Of a stretch of DNA of 64,000 nucleotides, positions 17,372 through 25,866 are shown piece by piece. Numbering within the stretch: the first letter of the stretch is position 1; each line of letters begins with the position of its first letter. Position numbers and translations under genes: made by a program. Source of the stretch: Algoriphagus marincola HL-49 (GTDB lineage Bacteria; Bacteroidota; Bacteroidia; Cytophagales; Cyclobacteriaceae); NCBI GenBank assembly GCA_001314815.1, contig LJXT01000003.1, forward strand, positions 1-64,000. The letters are read 5' to 3'. The notes below the pieces were generated by a model. The model was not told the DNA's origin. It did not search any database and was given only the letters and a program-made list of their open reading frames with translations.

Positions 17372-17920
17372 TTACTTTTTCAACCTCCTGATCAACTTCG
17401 GATAGTACCAAAGATAAAAGCCACTGATTCCCATCAGAATCAATCCCAGTGAAGTCAAGGTGGAATAAGTTAGCTTCGAACCTTCCCCATCAGTAAAATA
17501 ATAGTCCAAAATACTACCGTCATGCACTTTTTCGATCCAATCGGAATGGCGCGTTTCTATTGATAAAACCTCTCCAGAAAATCCATCCAGCTGCACTTCG
17601 GTAAAATGAGTTTTAAAAGTCACTTTGGCAATTCCTTTATCCGGGCGAATATCGATTCTATCGACTGCTTCATCTCTACCCAGTTTTTTCATCTCCTCCT
17701 CCCCAATCCGAGTCATTTCAGAAGGTAGGATCCAGTTTCGATTTTCAACTTGTGTTTTTAGCGTCGGTGGAAGCAATTCGACTTTCTTTTTCCAAGCCAA
17801 CAGAATGGATGTAATCCCGATCAGAAAAAAGAAAATCAGCAAAGGCAATCCCAGCCATTTATGCAAATAGCGGTAGTTTCGGGTAGCCTTGACTTTATGC
17901 TGGATTTTGGAGCTACTCAT
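17372..17920 (-). CDS. PepSY-associated membrane protein
   Basis: The ATG at 17920 is preferred over the TTG at 17926, giving 182 residues. The protein has an N-terminal membrane helix (HKWLGLPLLIFFFLIGITSI), a soluble PepSY-like region (about 60-135, including FTEVQLDGFSGEVLSIETRHSDWIEKVHDG) and a C-terminal helix (LTSLGLILMGISGFYLWYYP). This is the architecture of PepSY_TM proteins that accompany iron uptake or flavin-based reductases in the inner membrane. It starts two bases after the HMG-CoA lyase stop, so the two share a transcript, with no obvious functional link. Truncated relative to long PepSY_TM proteins with four helices. Confidence 0.78.
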   Translation of the reverse strand: MSSSKIQHKVKATRNYRYLHKWLGLPLLIFFFLIGITSILLAWKKKVELLPPTLKTQVENRNWILPSEMTRIGEEEMKKLGRDEAVDRIDIRPDKGIAKVTFKTHFTEVQLDGFSGEVLSIETRHSDWIEKVHDGSILDYYFTDGEGSKLTYSTLTSLGLILMGISGFYLWYYPKLIRRLKK

Positions 17921-17922
17921 AA

Positions 17923-18771
17923 TCAATCAAAGACAGAATTGGCAATCTTCATGGCTTCTACAAGCTCAGCCTTATTTAGTTGCAGGTCAAAGCCCTCTCC
18001 TTCCAATGCCTCAATCATCACTTCTGTAGCCATATTTCCAACTAAGTCATCCTTGGCCATCGGACATCCTCCAAAACCTTTCAGGGCTCCATCAAATCTT
18101 CTACAGCCTCCTTTGAGTGCAGCGAGTACCTTTACCTGGATAGATTCCCGACGACTATGCAGGTGAGCTCCAAAAGTAAGGTGTGGAAAAGAGTTGATTT
18201 GCACTTCAAAAAGCTCTGTGATCAAATCCGTATCAGCCACTCCAATGGTATCACTCAGGGAAATGGTCTTTACATCCAACTGATCGAGTTTTTCTACAAA
18301 TTCTGCCACCAACTCCGGTGAATATGGATCGCCATAAGGATTCCCAAATCCCATGCTCAGGTAAACTACCTGTTCTTTTCCCTTGACTTCACAAATGTTT
18401 TGAATCGACTCGACAGTCTCTAAAGCTTGGGCAATGCTTGCCTTGGTATTTCTTTGTTGAAAGGTCTCAGAGACAGAAAGTGGAAAACCGAGGTAATCGA
18501 TTTCTTCAAACTGCAAGGCATCCTCCGCCCCTCTTATATTCGCCACAATAGCCAAAAGCTTGGATTGAGCCTTATGTAGATCAAGCATTTCCAATACCTC
18601 AGCAGTATCCCGCATTTGAGGAATAGCTTTTGGGCTTACAAAACTTCCAAAATCAATGGTATGAAAACCAACTTCCAAAAGTTGATTGATGTAAGCAGCC
18701 TTAATAGAAGTATCTATGAAATCCGGAATTCCCTGCATGGCATCCCGTGGACATTCGATCAATTGAATCAT
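17923..18771 (-). CDS. Hydroxymethylglutaryl-CoA lyase
   Basis: The TTG start at 18801 in the track is replaced by the ATG at 18771, giving 282 residues beginning MIQLIECPRDAMQG, where the catalytic Arg of the HMGL-like TIM barrel lies. The enzyme cleaves HMG-CoA to acetyl-CoA and acetoacetate, the last step of leucine breakdown. GAHLHSR carries the metal-binding His pair, and GGCPMAKDDLVGNMATE holds the catalytic Cys in the HMG-CoA lyase signature. The close spacing to the PepSY gene suggests co-transcription. Related homocitrate-synthase-type enzymes lack this Cys signature, so the call is firm. Confidence 0.9.
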   Translation of the reverse strand: MIQLIECPRDAMQGIPDFIDTSIKAAYINQLLEVGFHTIDFGSFVSPKAIPQMRDTAEVLEMLDLHKAQSKLLAIVANIRGAEDALQFEEIDYLGFPLSVSETFQQRNTKASIAQALETVESIQNICEVKGKEQVVYLSMGFGNPYGDPYSPELVAEFVEKLDQLDVKTISLSDTIGVADTDLITELFEVQINSFPHLTFGAHLHSRRESIQVKVLAALKGGCRRFDGALKGFGGCPMAKDDLVGNMATEVMIEALEGEGFDLQLNKAELVEAMKIANSVFD

Positions 18772-18860
18772 ACTCGAAGATAGGCAGAATGATGAAAACA
18801 AGCTTCTAAAAATGTCTGAGCGGAGAATAGCCTGTTTATTCGCCCAAAAATCAAAGCACC

Positions 18861-20216
18861 TTAATCAATAACGTTTTTCCTATTTGAGAATTTACCAGAA
18901 GCAGGTTGGTTTGGTTTTGGTTCGTTGGATTGGGATTCATTTTGCGAGGATTTCCGCTGAAACTTCTCAGAAGGATTAGTTTTTTTGGAAAAATCTGACT
19001 CGCGCTTTTTGAATTTCGAACCGCTTTTTTTCTTTTGGAATTTGGGCTTTTCATGCCTGGATTTTTTTTCCTCCCGACTGTAGCCTGGACCTTTTTCAAA
19101 ACCTTCCGGCAATTCCAATTGGTTGATTTCCATCCCGATCAATTCTTCGATTCTTCGGAATTTGGGCTGATCCTTGGGATTTACAAAAGTGATCGCCTCA
19201 CCTTCCATATCAGCTCTTGCCGTTCGACCCACTCGATGCACATAATCCTCCGGATCTCCCGGCGTATCAAAATTGATCACCAGTTCAATTCCCACCACAT
19301 CAATTCCCCTCGAAATAATATCGGTACCAACCAAAATTTTTAATGTCTTATTCTTGAAGTTGGACATGATTTTTTCACGCTCAACTTGCTCTAAGTCAGA
19401 GTGAAAAGCTTCTACTTCAAACTTCTTTCGGAGTACTTTATGAAGCGACTTGACCTTTTCCTTGGTGGAGGCGAAAATGATCACAGCTTCGTAATCTTTT
19501 TGCGAAAGGATATTGATTACCAGTTCCTCCTTTTGGCCATCATAGACAGAGTAAAAAGACTGCGTCACCCCTTCTGCTGTTTTACCAAGAGCAATGGAAA
19601 TCTCCTCTGGATTTTGGAGGATTTTCATGCTAAACTGCCGGATTTTTGGCGGCATGGTAGCAGAAAAAAGAACAGTCTGCCGATTTTTCGGGAGGTAATT
19701 GATGATTTTCAATATATCATCAGAAAAGCCCATGTCGAGCATGCGGTCAGCCTCGTCAAGAATTAGGTGCTCGAGTGAACTGAGGTCTATTTTCCCTCCG
19801 GCCAGCAAGGCAATCAATCTTCCTGGTGTTGCAACGACGATTTCTGCTCCTGTCTCGAGCGCCTTTTTCTGTTGCTCCCAAACGATCCCGTCTCCGCCGC
19901 CATAGACCGGGATGGAACTGATTCCCAAGAAATACGCAAAGCCTTGTATCTGTTGATCGATCTGTATGGCTAGTTCTCGGGTCGGTGCTAAAATCAACGT
20001 GTTGAGAGAGGAACTACCTGATTTCGAAATTTTATTTAAGACCGGGAGAATGAAGGCAGCTGTCTTTCCTGTACCAGTTTGCGCACAAGCAATCAGGTCT
20101 CTATTTTGAATGATAACCGGTATGGCTTTTTCCTGAATGGGGGTAGGCTTTTCAAAGCCCATAGCATCCAGTCCTTCTTGAAGACTGGATTCAAAATTAA
20201 ATACTGAGAAATCCAA
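18861..20216 (-). CDS. DEAD-box RNA helicase, RhlE-like, TTG start
   Basis: A 451-residue DEAD-box helicase with a short core of two RecA domains (Walker A AQTGTGKT at 45-52, PTRELA, TPGR, DEAD, SAT, HRVGRTARA) and a basic, low-complexity tail (about 375-451, rich in Lys, Ser, Asn and Gln). That is the RhlE organisation, without the DbpA domain of the other helicase in the window. The start must be TTG at 20216: an in-frame TAA lies upstream with no ATG between, and the next ATG is at codon 19 inside the Q-motif region. A candidate promoter with a perfect -7 box precedes it. Confidence 0.92.
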   Translation of the reverse strand: MDFSVFNFESSLQEGLDAMGFEKPTPIQEKAIPVIIQNRDLIACAQTGTGKTAAFILPVLNKISKSGSSSLNTLILAPTRELAIQIDQQIQGFAYFLGISSIPVYGGGDGIVWEQQKKALETGAEIVVATPGRLIALLAGGKIDLSSLEHLILDEADRMLDMGFSDDILKIINYLPKNRQTVLFSATMPPKIRQFSMKILQNPEEISIALGKTAEGVTQSFYSVYDGQKEELVINILSQKDYEAVIIFASTKEKVKSLHKVLRKKFEVEAFHSDLEQVEREKIMSNFKNKTLKILVGTDIISRGIDVVGIELVINFDTPGDPEDYVHRVGRTARADMEGEAITFVNPKDQPKFRRIEELIGMEINQLELPEGFEKGPGYSREEKKSRHEKPKFQKKKSGSKFKKRESDFSKKTNPSEKFQRKSSQNESQSNEPKPNQPASGKFSNRKNVID

Positions 20217-20257
20217 AATGGGATAATTAAAGTGATAAAAAGCTTAATGAAGCTCAT

Positions 20258-20289
20258 CAAATATAACTCGAATTCGGCTTGAAAGCCAA
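20258..20289 (-). promoter_or_regulatory. Candidate promoter of the RhlE-like helicase with internal dyad
   Basis: On the minus strand, TTG (20289-20287) and an exact -7 box TATATTTG (20265-20258) are 21 bases apart. Between them lies a perfect palindrome GGCTT-TC-AAGCC, in the position expected for an operator. Confidence 0.45.
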
Positions 20290-20380
20290 TCTGCAAGCGA
20301 TAAAGTCCTTCATCGACAGTTCAATTGAAATAACGTTCTGATTTGACTATCTTTCTTCAGTCTTATTTGATCGCCCATTT

Positions 20381-21442
20381 ATGTCAAAAACCCTTACTCA
20401 AATTTCAATTTTCCTGCTCCTGTTTTTATCAGGCCTCGTGCAAGCTCAAAACTTTTCCATTTCGGGGAAAATTGTCGATTCGGAATCCGGGGAATATATT
20501 GATGGAGTCAGCGTCACACTTCGCGGCACTGCTTATGGAACTACCTCGGTGGCAGGCGGCAATTTTGAATTCAAAAATCTCCCAAAAGACAAATATGTAC
20601 TTGCGGTCAATTATAATGGGTACAATCGACTAGAGCGGAACATTAGACTCAAAGAAGATTTGGATTTGGGCGCTATCGCACTAGTGCGAATTGGTGCTGA
20701 AGGAAGTGGACAAGCCCTGCAAAAGACCATTCGAGCCGATAATATCATTCGCCTTCTCAATGAGCGCCCCAATTTTATTGGAGGAAATATGGTGTACGGA
20801 ATTCCACCGGAACCCAAAAAATTAGAAGGAAATAACTATCTGGACAGCAAATGGAATCGGGCATCTATCCTACTCTATCGAGATCAGCAAATGCTTGAAG
20901 GATTCCGTGCGCGCTATAACATTGTATCCAATATGTTTGAGCTGATGGAACCAGAGAACAACCTGGTCTCTGTTATGCCAGGTCTACGGATCCAAAATAT
21001 CGTGTGGATAGATTCGACCTACCAAGTCCCACGATATTTTGTAAATGGAATGGACTTTCAAGACGAAGGTGCACCTATTGCAGGATTTTTTGAAGTGCTG
21101 GTAGATGGCGAGCTTCCATTGATGAGACGGACCACAGCCTATCTCAAAGAATCCAATTATAATACTGCCCTGATGGTCGGAGAGCGGAATGACAAAATTC
21201 TAAAGCGGAATACCTATTACTACCTAGAGGGCAAAAACATCATAGAAATCCCAAAAAAGCGAAAGAAGTTTTTTCAAATTTTTGGAGGCAAAGCTGAAGA
21301 AATAGAAGCTTATACTTCAGAAAATAGCTTTAATGTAAAAGACCCCAGTGCTATTTTTCAAATATTCACCCATTACAACTCCAAGTTTCCTGGATTTCAA
21401 CCTATTATCAATCAGCTACTTGATGAAGTAGACCAACCCTAA
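20381..21442 (+). CDS. Exported protein with CarboxypepD_reg-like domain
   Basis: A 353-residue protein with a signal peptide (ending LVQAQ), a carboxypeptidase-regulatory-like beta-sandwich (about 24-105, with ISGKIVDSESGEYIDGVSVT) and a C-terminal region of about 240 residues with no recognised family. It lacks the plug and barrel of a TonB receptor, so it is not a truncated receptor in any obvious way. The C-terminal region carries repeated short beta-type segments such as YYYLEGKNIIEIPKKRKKFFQ. It precedes a gamma-glutamyltransferase gene by 10 bases and probably shares its transcript. Function unknown; a periplasmic or outer-membrane location is likely. Confidence 0.7.
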   Translation: MSKTLTQISIFLLLFLSGLVQAQNFSISGKIVDSESGEYIDGVSVTLRGTAYGTTSVAGGNFEFKNLPKDKYVLAVNYNGYNRLERNIRLKEDLDLGAIALVRIGAEGSGQALQKTIRADNIIRLLNERPNFIGGNMVYGIPPEPKKLEGNNYLDSKWNRASILLYRDQQMLEGFRARYNIVSNMFELMEPENNLVSVMPGLRIQNIVWIDSTYQVPRYFVNGMDFQDEGAPIAGFFEVLVDGELPLMRRTTAYLKESNYNTALMVGERNDKILKRNTYYYLEGKNIIEIPKKRKKFFQIFGGKAEEIEAYTSENSFNVKDPSAIFQIFTHYNSKFPGFQPIINQLLDEVDQP

Positions 21443-21452
21443 TTATTCTACG

Positions 21453-23327
21453 ATGAAAAAAATCTTTACCCTTGTCACCCTGCTTTCATGCTCCTTTTTG
21501 ACCTTTGGTCAAAACCTACCCGGGCTAGCCCCCGGACAAACCCCAACAGAAAAACCCATCTTACATGGTAAGAATTGGATGGCAATTACCGGAAAGCCAC
21601 TTGCAGCCACAGCCGGTGCCACTATTTTTAACCAAGGAGGGAATGCAGTAGATGCAGCTTGCGCGATGCTTGCTGCTACAGCCACCATGTGGGATGTACT
21701 CTCTTGGGGAGGTGAAACACAGGCTTTGATTTACCATCCTGAACTCAAGAAAGTCATTGCTATCAATGCACTTGGCTATGCACCTACAGGTGCGACAGTC
21801 GAGTTTTACAAATCTCAGGGAATGGAATACCCGCCAGCCTTTGGTCCTTTGGCAGCCACAACACCCGGCACTCCCGGTGGATTGATGACCATGCTAGCTG
21901 AATACGGCACCCTTTCTCTTGAGCAGGTGCTCGCTCCTGCCATGCAACTCGCCCAAGGCTATCCCATCGAAGCGCAGACAGCCAATTCCATCGAAGGCGC
22001 TAAAGAGAGAATCAAAGAATGGCCCTACTCCAAAGAAGTTTTCCTTCCCCACCTTGGTGAGGAGCGAGAGGCACCAGCACCCGGTGAGATTTTTGTTCAA
22101 AAGGACTTGTATGAGACTTTGAGGAAATTGGTGGAGACCGAAAAGGAAGCCCTAGCCGCAGGAAAATCCAGAGAAGAAGCAATCTACGCCGCCAATGAGC
22201 GATTTTACAGAGGTGATATTGCCAAAGAAATCGTGCGCGGTACCCAGGAGCAAGGTGGTCTTTTTACAGAAGAAGATCTAGCTAACTGGGAAGTGAAAAT
22301 TGAAGAGCCCTTGATGGTCGATTACAAAGGAATTCAGGTCTACAAGCTTCAAGAGTGGACTCAAGGCCCGGCTTTGCTTCAATCATTGAATATTCTGGAA
22401 AATTTTGATTTGCAGAAAATGGGCTATAACAGTGCCGAGTATCTACACACAGTGTATCAGGCCATGAATTTGGCTTTTGCTGATCGGGACTTTTATTACT
22501 CTGATCCTGCTTTTGAGCCAAAAAGCCCGATTCAAGGCCTTTTATCAAAGGAATATGCAAAAGATCGAGCGAAACTAATTAAAGACATCAACGATCCCGA
22601 AATGGGCGCAGGAGATCCTTACCCTTATCAAGGAGGAAGTAATCCTTTCAAAAATATGCTTAGCCTACAAGGCGAAACTACTGAAGAGCAAATTCACCTC
22701 GCTGAACTGTCAGGTACAGATGATCCATATTTTGAAGCATTTTTCAGTGGCACCACCTCCATTCAGGCAGCAGATAAGGACGGTTGGGTTGTGTCCGTGA
22801 CTCCAAGTGGCGGTTGGGTACCGGCTGTAATCGCAGGTCGCACCGGAGTAGGCTTGAGTCAGCGTATGCAGAGCTTTGTACTGGATGAAAAGCTAAATCC
22901 ATACAATCTCCCTGAGCCGGGAAAAAGACCTAGAGTTACTTTGACACCAAGTTTAGCGCTGAAGGACGGTAAGCCGTTTTTATCCTTTGCGGTGCAGGGA
23001 GGTGATTCTCAGGATCAAAATTTGTTGCAGTATTTTCTGAATGTGGTCGAATTTGGTATGAATGTGCAGGAAGCAGCCGAAGCTGCGAATATGAATTCCC
23101 TGCAAATGCAAAGCTCCTTTGGTGCTCACGAGATTAAACCCGGACACATGATTCTCAGAGAGGATACCCCCGTATGGATCAGGTCCGAGTTGGTCAAGAA
23201 AGGCTACATCATGGATTTTTGGCCACGTACTTCCGGACCTATCAATGCAATTTGGTTTGACTGGAAGCATGGCAGCATGTGGGGTGGAAGTGCGAACTAC
23301 GGAGATGATTACGGAATCGCCTGGTAA
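21453..23327 (+). CDS. Gamma-glutamyltransferase-family Ntn-hydrolase
   Basis: A 624-residue exported enzyme with a signal peptide (ending TFGQ). Family members self-cleave before a Thr that becomes the nucleophile of the small subunit. Here the site is in SGTTSIQAADKDGWVVSVT (about 428-446), and downstream VQGGDSQDQNLLQYFLNV matches the GGD.Q motif. The N-terminal large subunit includes NQGGNAVDAACAMLAATA and GTPGGLMTML. The family hydrolyses or transfers gamma-glutamyl groups (glutathione breakdown) or acts on related amides. The canonical TTHxS sequence is modified to GTTSI, so the substrate may differ from glutathione. Next comes an M20 amidohydrolase, which suggests a periplasmic peptide or amide degradation operon. 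Confidence 0.87.
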   Translation: MKKIFTLVTLLSCSFLTFGQNLPGLAPGQTPTEKPILHGKNWMAITGKPLAATAGATIFNQGGNAVDAACAMLAATATMWDVLSWGGETQALIYHPELKKVIAINALGYAPTGATVEFYKSQGMEYPPAFGPLAATTPGTPGGLMTMLAEYGTLSLEQVLAPAMQLAQGYPIEAQTANSIEGAKERIKEWPYSKEVFLPHLGEEREAPAPGEIFVQKDLYETLRKLVETEKEALAAGKSREEAIYAANERFYRGDIAKEIVRGTQEQGGLFTEEDLANWEVKIEEPLMVDYKGIQVYKLQEWTQGPALLQSLNILENFDLQKMGYNSAEYLHTVYQAMNLAFADRDFYYSDPAFEPKSPIQGLLSKEYAKDRAKLIKDINDPEMGAGDPYPYQGGSNPFKNMLSLQGETTEEQIHLAELSGTDDPYFEAFFSGTTSIQAADKDGWVVSVTPSGGWVPAVIAGRTGVGLSQRMQSFVLDEKLNPYNLPEPGKRPRVTLTPSLALKDGKPFLSFAVQGGDSQDQNLLQYFLNVVEFGMNVQEAAEAANMNSLQMQSSFGAHEIKPGHMILREDTPVWIRSELVKKGYIMDFWPRTSGPINAIWFDWKHGSMWGGSANYGDDYGIAW

Positions 23328-23357
23328 TTGAAACAGAACCTTATCAAACCAAATAAT

Positions 23358-24815
23358 ATGAAGAACAGCTATCAACTTTCCACCTTTACGCTTTTGCTAG
23401 TCTTGCTAAGCCAGGTTTCATTTGCGCAGCGAAAAGCAAAGCCTAACCCACTCAAAGAAGCCGTGGTCGCTTCGGTCGATCAGCGATTCGAATCACTCAC
23501 AGATCTCAGTGACCGAATTTGGTCTTTTGAAGAGATTGCTTTTCAAGAAACTCAATCTGCAGCCGCTTTGTCGGATTATGCAGAGCAGTTGGGTTTTAAA
23601 GTCACCCGTGGGGTAGCAGAAATACCTACCGCATTTGTGGCGGAATATGGCTCCGGTCAGCCAATCATTGGAATTTTAGGAGAATTTGATGCCCTACCCG
23701 GACTTTCTCAAAACAAAGTTCCATACAAAAGCCCCCTTAATGAAAATGCACCTGGACATGGCTGCGGCCATAACCTCTTTGGCGTAGCTTCTTTAGGAGC
23801 TGCAGCAGCGATCAAGGACCTGATTGAATCAGGTGAAATCAAAGGAACCGTACGGTTCTACGGAACTCCGGCCGAAGAAAAGTTTTTCGGAAAGCTATGG
23901 ATGGTTCGGGCTGGTTTATTTGATGATGTTGATGTGGTGATGGATTGGCATCCTTCTGCTGAGACAAAGACTGCCGTTCAAAAGGGCTTAGCATTGGTGG
24001 ATTTCCAAGTGGAATTTTATGGACAGGCTGCCCATGCTTCCTCTGATCCTTGGAATGGTAGAAGTACAGGGGATGCCCTAGAGCTTTACACCACGGGGAT
24101 CAATTATTATCGAGAGCATATCAAGCCTACCGTTCGGATTCATTACCACATTCAAGATGCTGGAAAAGTCGTGAATGTGGTTCCTGATTATTCCAGAATT
24201 TGGGTGCGAGTGAGAGATTCTAGCCGGGAAGGTTTAATTCCTGTTTGGAAAAGAGTAGAAGCCATGGCAGAAGGTGCGGCGATCATGGCCAATGTAGACT
24301 ACAAGGTCAGCCTTATCTCTGGTGTTCATGAGGTATTGGTGAATAGAACTGGTTCTGCGGCACTTCAGAAAAACCTGGAAAGCTTAGGTCCCATTAGTTA
24401 CACAGAGGAAGAACAAGACTTCGCCAAGAAAATTCAGGAAGCTACCGGTAAGCCTCAAATCGGACTGGTTTCTAAGATTGAACCTATGGAAGAAACGGCC
24501 GAACATAGCATGGGCGGTAGCACGGATGTAGGAGATGTGAGCTGGGTGGTCCCCACTATTCGACTATCTGCAACCACAGCACCCAATGGCACTCCTTGGC
24601 ATTCTTGGGCGGTAGTGGCTTCAAGTGGAATGTCCATTGGCCACAAGGGCATGGCCTACGCTGCAAAGGCACTTTCCATGACTATGGTGGATCTTTTTGA
24701 AAATCCAGAACTGGTTGAAAGTGTCAAGATTGAATTCAAGGAGAAAAAAGGCGACTATGTCTACAAGGGCTTTGTCCCTGATGGGCCTCCCCCTATCAAT
24801 TCCAATCTCCAATAA
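23358..24815 (+). CDS. Exported M20-family amidohydrolase (AbgB-like)
   Basis: The TTG track start at 23328 is replaced by the ATG at 23358, giving 485 residues with a signal peptide (ending VSFAQ). M20 metal ligands are visible in GHGCGHNLFG and in the EEKFFGK Glu pair, with the dimerisation domain in the middle (FYGQAAHASSDPWNGRST). The family removes acyl or aminoacyl groups from amides; the closest named type is AbgB, the p-aminobenzoyl-glutamate hydrolase subunit. Export is notable, because AbgB itself is cytosolic. It follows the gamma-glutamyltransferase-family gene by 30 bases and is followed by a strong terminator. Confidence 0.88.
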   Translation: MKNSYQLSTFTLLLVLLSQVSFAQRKAKPNPLKEAVVASVDQRFESLTDLSDRIWSFEEIAFQETQSAAALSDYAEQLGFKVTRGVAEIPTAFVAEYGSGQPIIGILGEFDALPGLSQNKVPYKSPLNENAPGHGCGHNLFGVASLGAAAAIKDLIESGEIKGTVRFYGTPAEEKFFGKLWMVRAGLFDDVDVVMDWHPSAETKTAVQKGLALVDFQVEFYGQAAHASSDPWNGRSTGDALELYTTGINYYREHIKPTVRIHYHIQDAGKVVNVVPDYSRIWVRVRDSSREGLIPVWKRVEAMAEGAAIMANVDYKVSLISGVHEVLVNRTGSAALQKNLESLGPISYTEEEQDFAKKIQEATGKPQIGLVSKIEPMEETAEHSMGGSTDVGDVSWVVPTIRLSATTAPNGTPWHSWAVVASSGMSIGHKGMAYAAKALSMTMVDLFENPELVESVKIEFKEKKGDYVYKGFVPDGPPPINSNLQ

Positions 24816-24824
24816 TATTTTCAT

Positions 24825-24855
24825 GCTCGGGACAGCATTGTCCCGAGCTATTTTA
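24825..24855 (+). terminator. Terminator hairpin after the M20 gene
   Basis: Perfect 10-base arms GCTCGGGACA and TGTCCCGAGC enclose GCAT and are followed by TATTTTA. The T-tract is short and interrupted, but stem strength and position support termination. Confidence 0.75.
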
Positions 24856-24872
24856 CCCTAACAGTCTAAGCC

Positions 24873-25328
24873 ATGTATTTTCGAAATATTTTTCTCACGC
24901 TAATTCTCTTAAACCTTGTCAATTTTGGCCATGCCCAAACGAAATCGGATGAGAAGGCTATTCAGGACTTGATTCAAAATTCATTTGATGAGTTATTTTC
25001 TGAATTCAACGCAGAAAAGGTCTCAGATTTTTATACCGAAGACTTTATCCTATTGGAGCAAGGGGAGGTTTGGGACTTGGAAATGATCCAATCTTACTTT
25101 GTCAATGCTAAAAGTGATCCTGACCGAGCTACTCGTTTGAATCGCTTTGAATTTATCAAAACCACCATTGAAGGAAATCGCGCTTGGATCGCCTATCAAA
25201 ACTACGCAACCTTCAAAAAAGACGGCGCCGTTGTGATGGAAATCCATTGGCTCGAAAGTGCTACAGCTATCAAAACAAAGAATGGTTGGCGACTGGATAT
25301 GCTTCATTCTACTAGAGTCAATGAATAG
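24873..25328 (+). CDS. Exported SnoaL/DUF4440-like protein
   Basis: A 151-residue protein with a signal peptide (ending FGHAQ) and one NTF2-like fold domain (about 28-151). The pattern FSEFNAEKVSDFYTEDFILLEQGEVWDLEMIQ and the closing W....GWRLDMLHSTR are characteristic of DUF4440/SnoaL_3 proteins. Members bind small molecules or act as dehydratases or isomerases, and no function can be assigned here. It lies between a terminator and the thioesterase gene, which starts 39 bases after its stop. Confidence 0.75.
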   Translation: MYFRNIFLTLILLNLVNFGHAQTKSDEKAIQDLIQNSFDELFSEFNAEKVSDFYTEDFILLEQGEVWDLEMIQSYFVNAKSDPDRATRLNRFEFIKTTIEGNRAWIAYQNYATFKKDGAVVMEIHWLESATAIKTKNGWRLDMLHSTRVNE

Positions 25329-25367
25329 CACTTACAGTCAAACAAGATTGGATTTAAAATTAGAACA

Positions 25368-25850
25368 ATGACCAATAAAACCACCTTTCAGTTTATATCA
25401 GAACCCACAGATGTCAATTTTGGAGGGAAAGTTCATGGAGGGGCTGTGATGAAATGGATCGATCAAACTGCCTATGCCTGTGCAAGCAGTTGGTCTGAAA
25501 GTTACTGCGTTACCGTCTATGTTGGTGGAATTCGCTTTTACAAACCCATCAATATTGGCGACTTGGTCAAAATAGATGCTTCTGTTATATACACCGGGAA
25601 AACCAGTATTCATATTGCCGTAGACGTCTTTTCAAAAAAAGTCACCGATCCAAACTACGAAAAGAAAACCCATTGTGTGATTGTCTTTGTGGCAGTGGAT
25701 GATAATGGAAACCCCACTCCTACCAAGAAGTGGATTCCAAAAACCGAACGCGAAAAGAATCTCGAATCCTATGCAATAAAACTGAATGATCTAAGAGCCC
25801 AGATTGCTGAGGAAATGAAACCATTTATTGCAGCGGATGCTACTGAATGA
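25368..25850 (+). CDS. Acyl-CoA thioesterase (hotdog fold, YciA-like)
   Basis: A 160-residue cytosolic thioesterase that hydrolyses acyl-CoA to free acid and CoA. The hotdog signature NFGGKVHGGAVMKWIDQTAY includes the helix-start His-Gly-Gly and catalytic Asp; a single hotdog domain (about 5-125) is followed by a helical tail. The length fits YciA/BFIT-type enzymes, which form hexamers. It converges with the large minus-strand orphan gene with only 16 bases between stops. Substrate chain length is not readable from sequence. Confidence 0.88.
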   Translation: MTNKTTFQFISEPTDVNFGGKVHGGAVMKWIDQTAYACASSWSESYCVTVYVGGIRFYKPINIGDLVKIDASVIYTGKTSIHIAVDVFSKKVTDPNYEKKTHCVIVFVAVDDNGNPTPTKKWIPKTEREKNLESYAIKLNDLRAQIAEEMKPFIAADATE

Positions 25851-25866
25851 TTTGAAGTCCTACTGA

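Noticed and set aside
20381-21442. Truncated TonB-dependent receptor
   Set aside because: It shares only the CarboxypepD_reg-like domain; there is no plug or barrel, and the remainder is an intact frame of different character.
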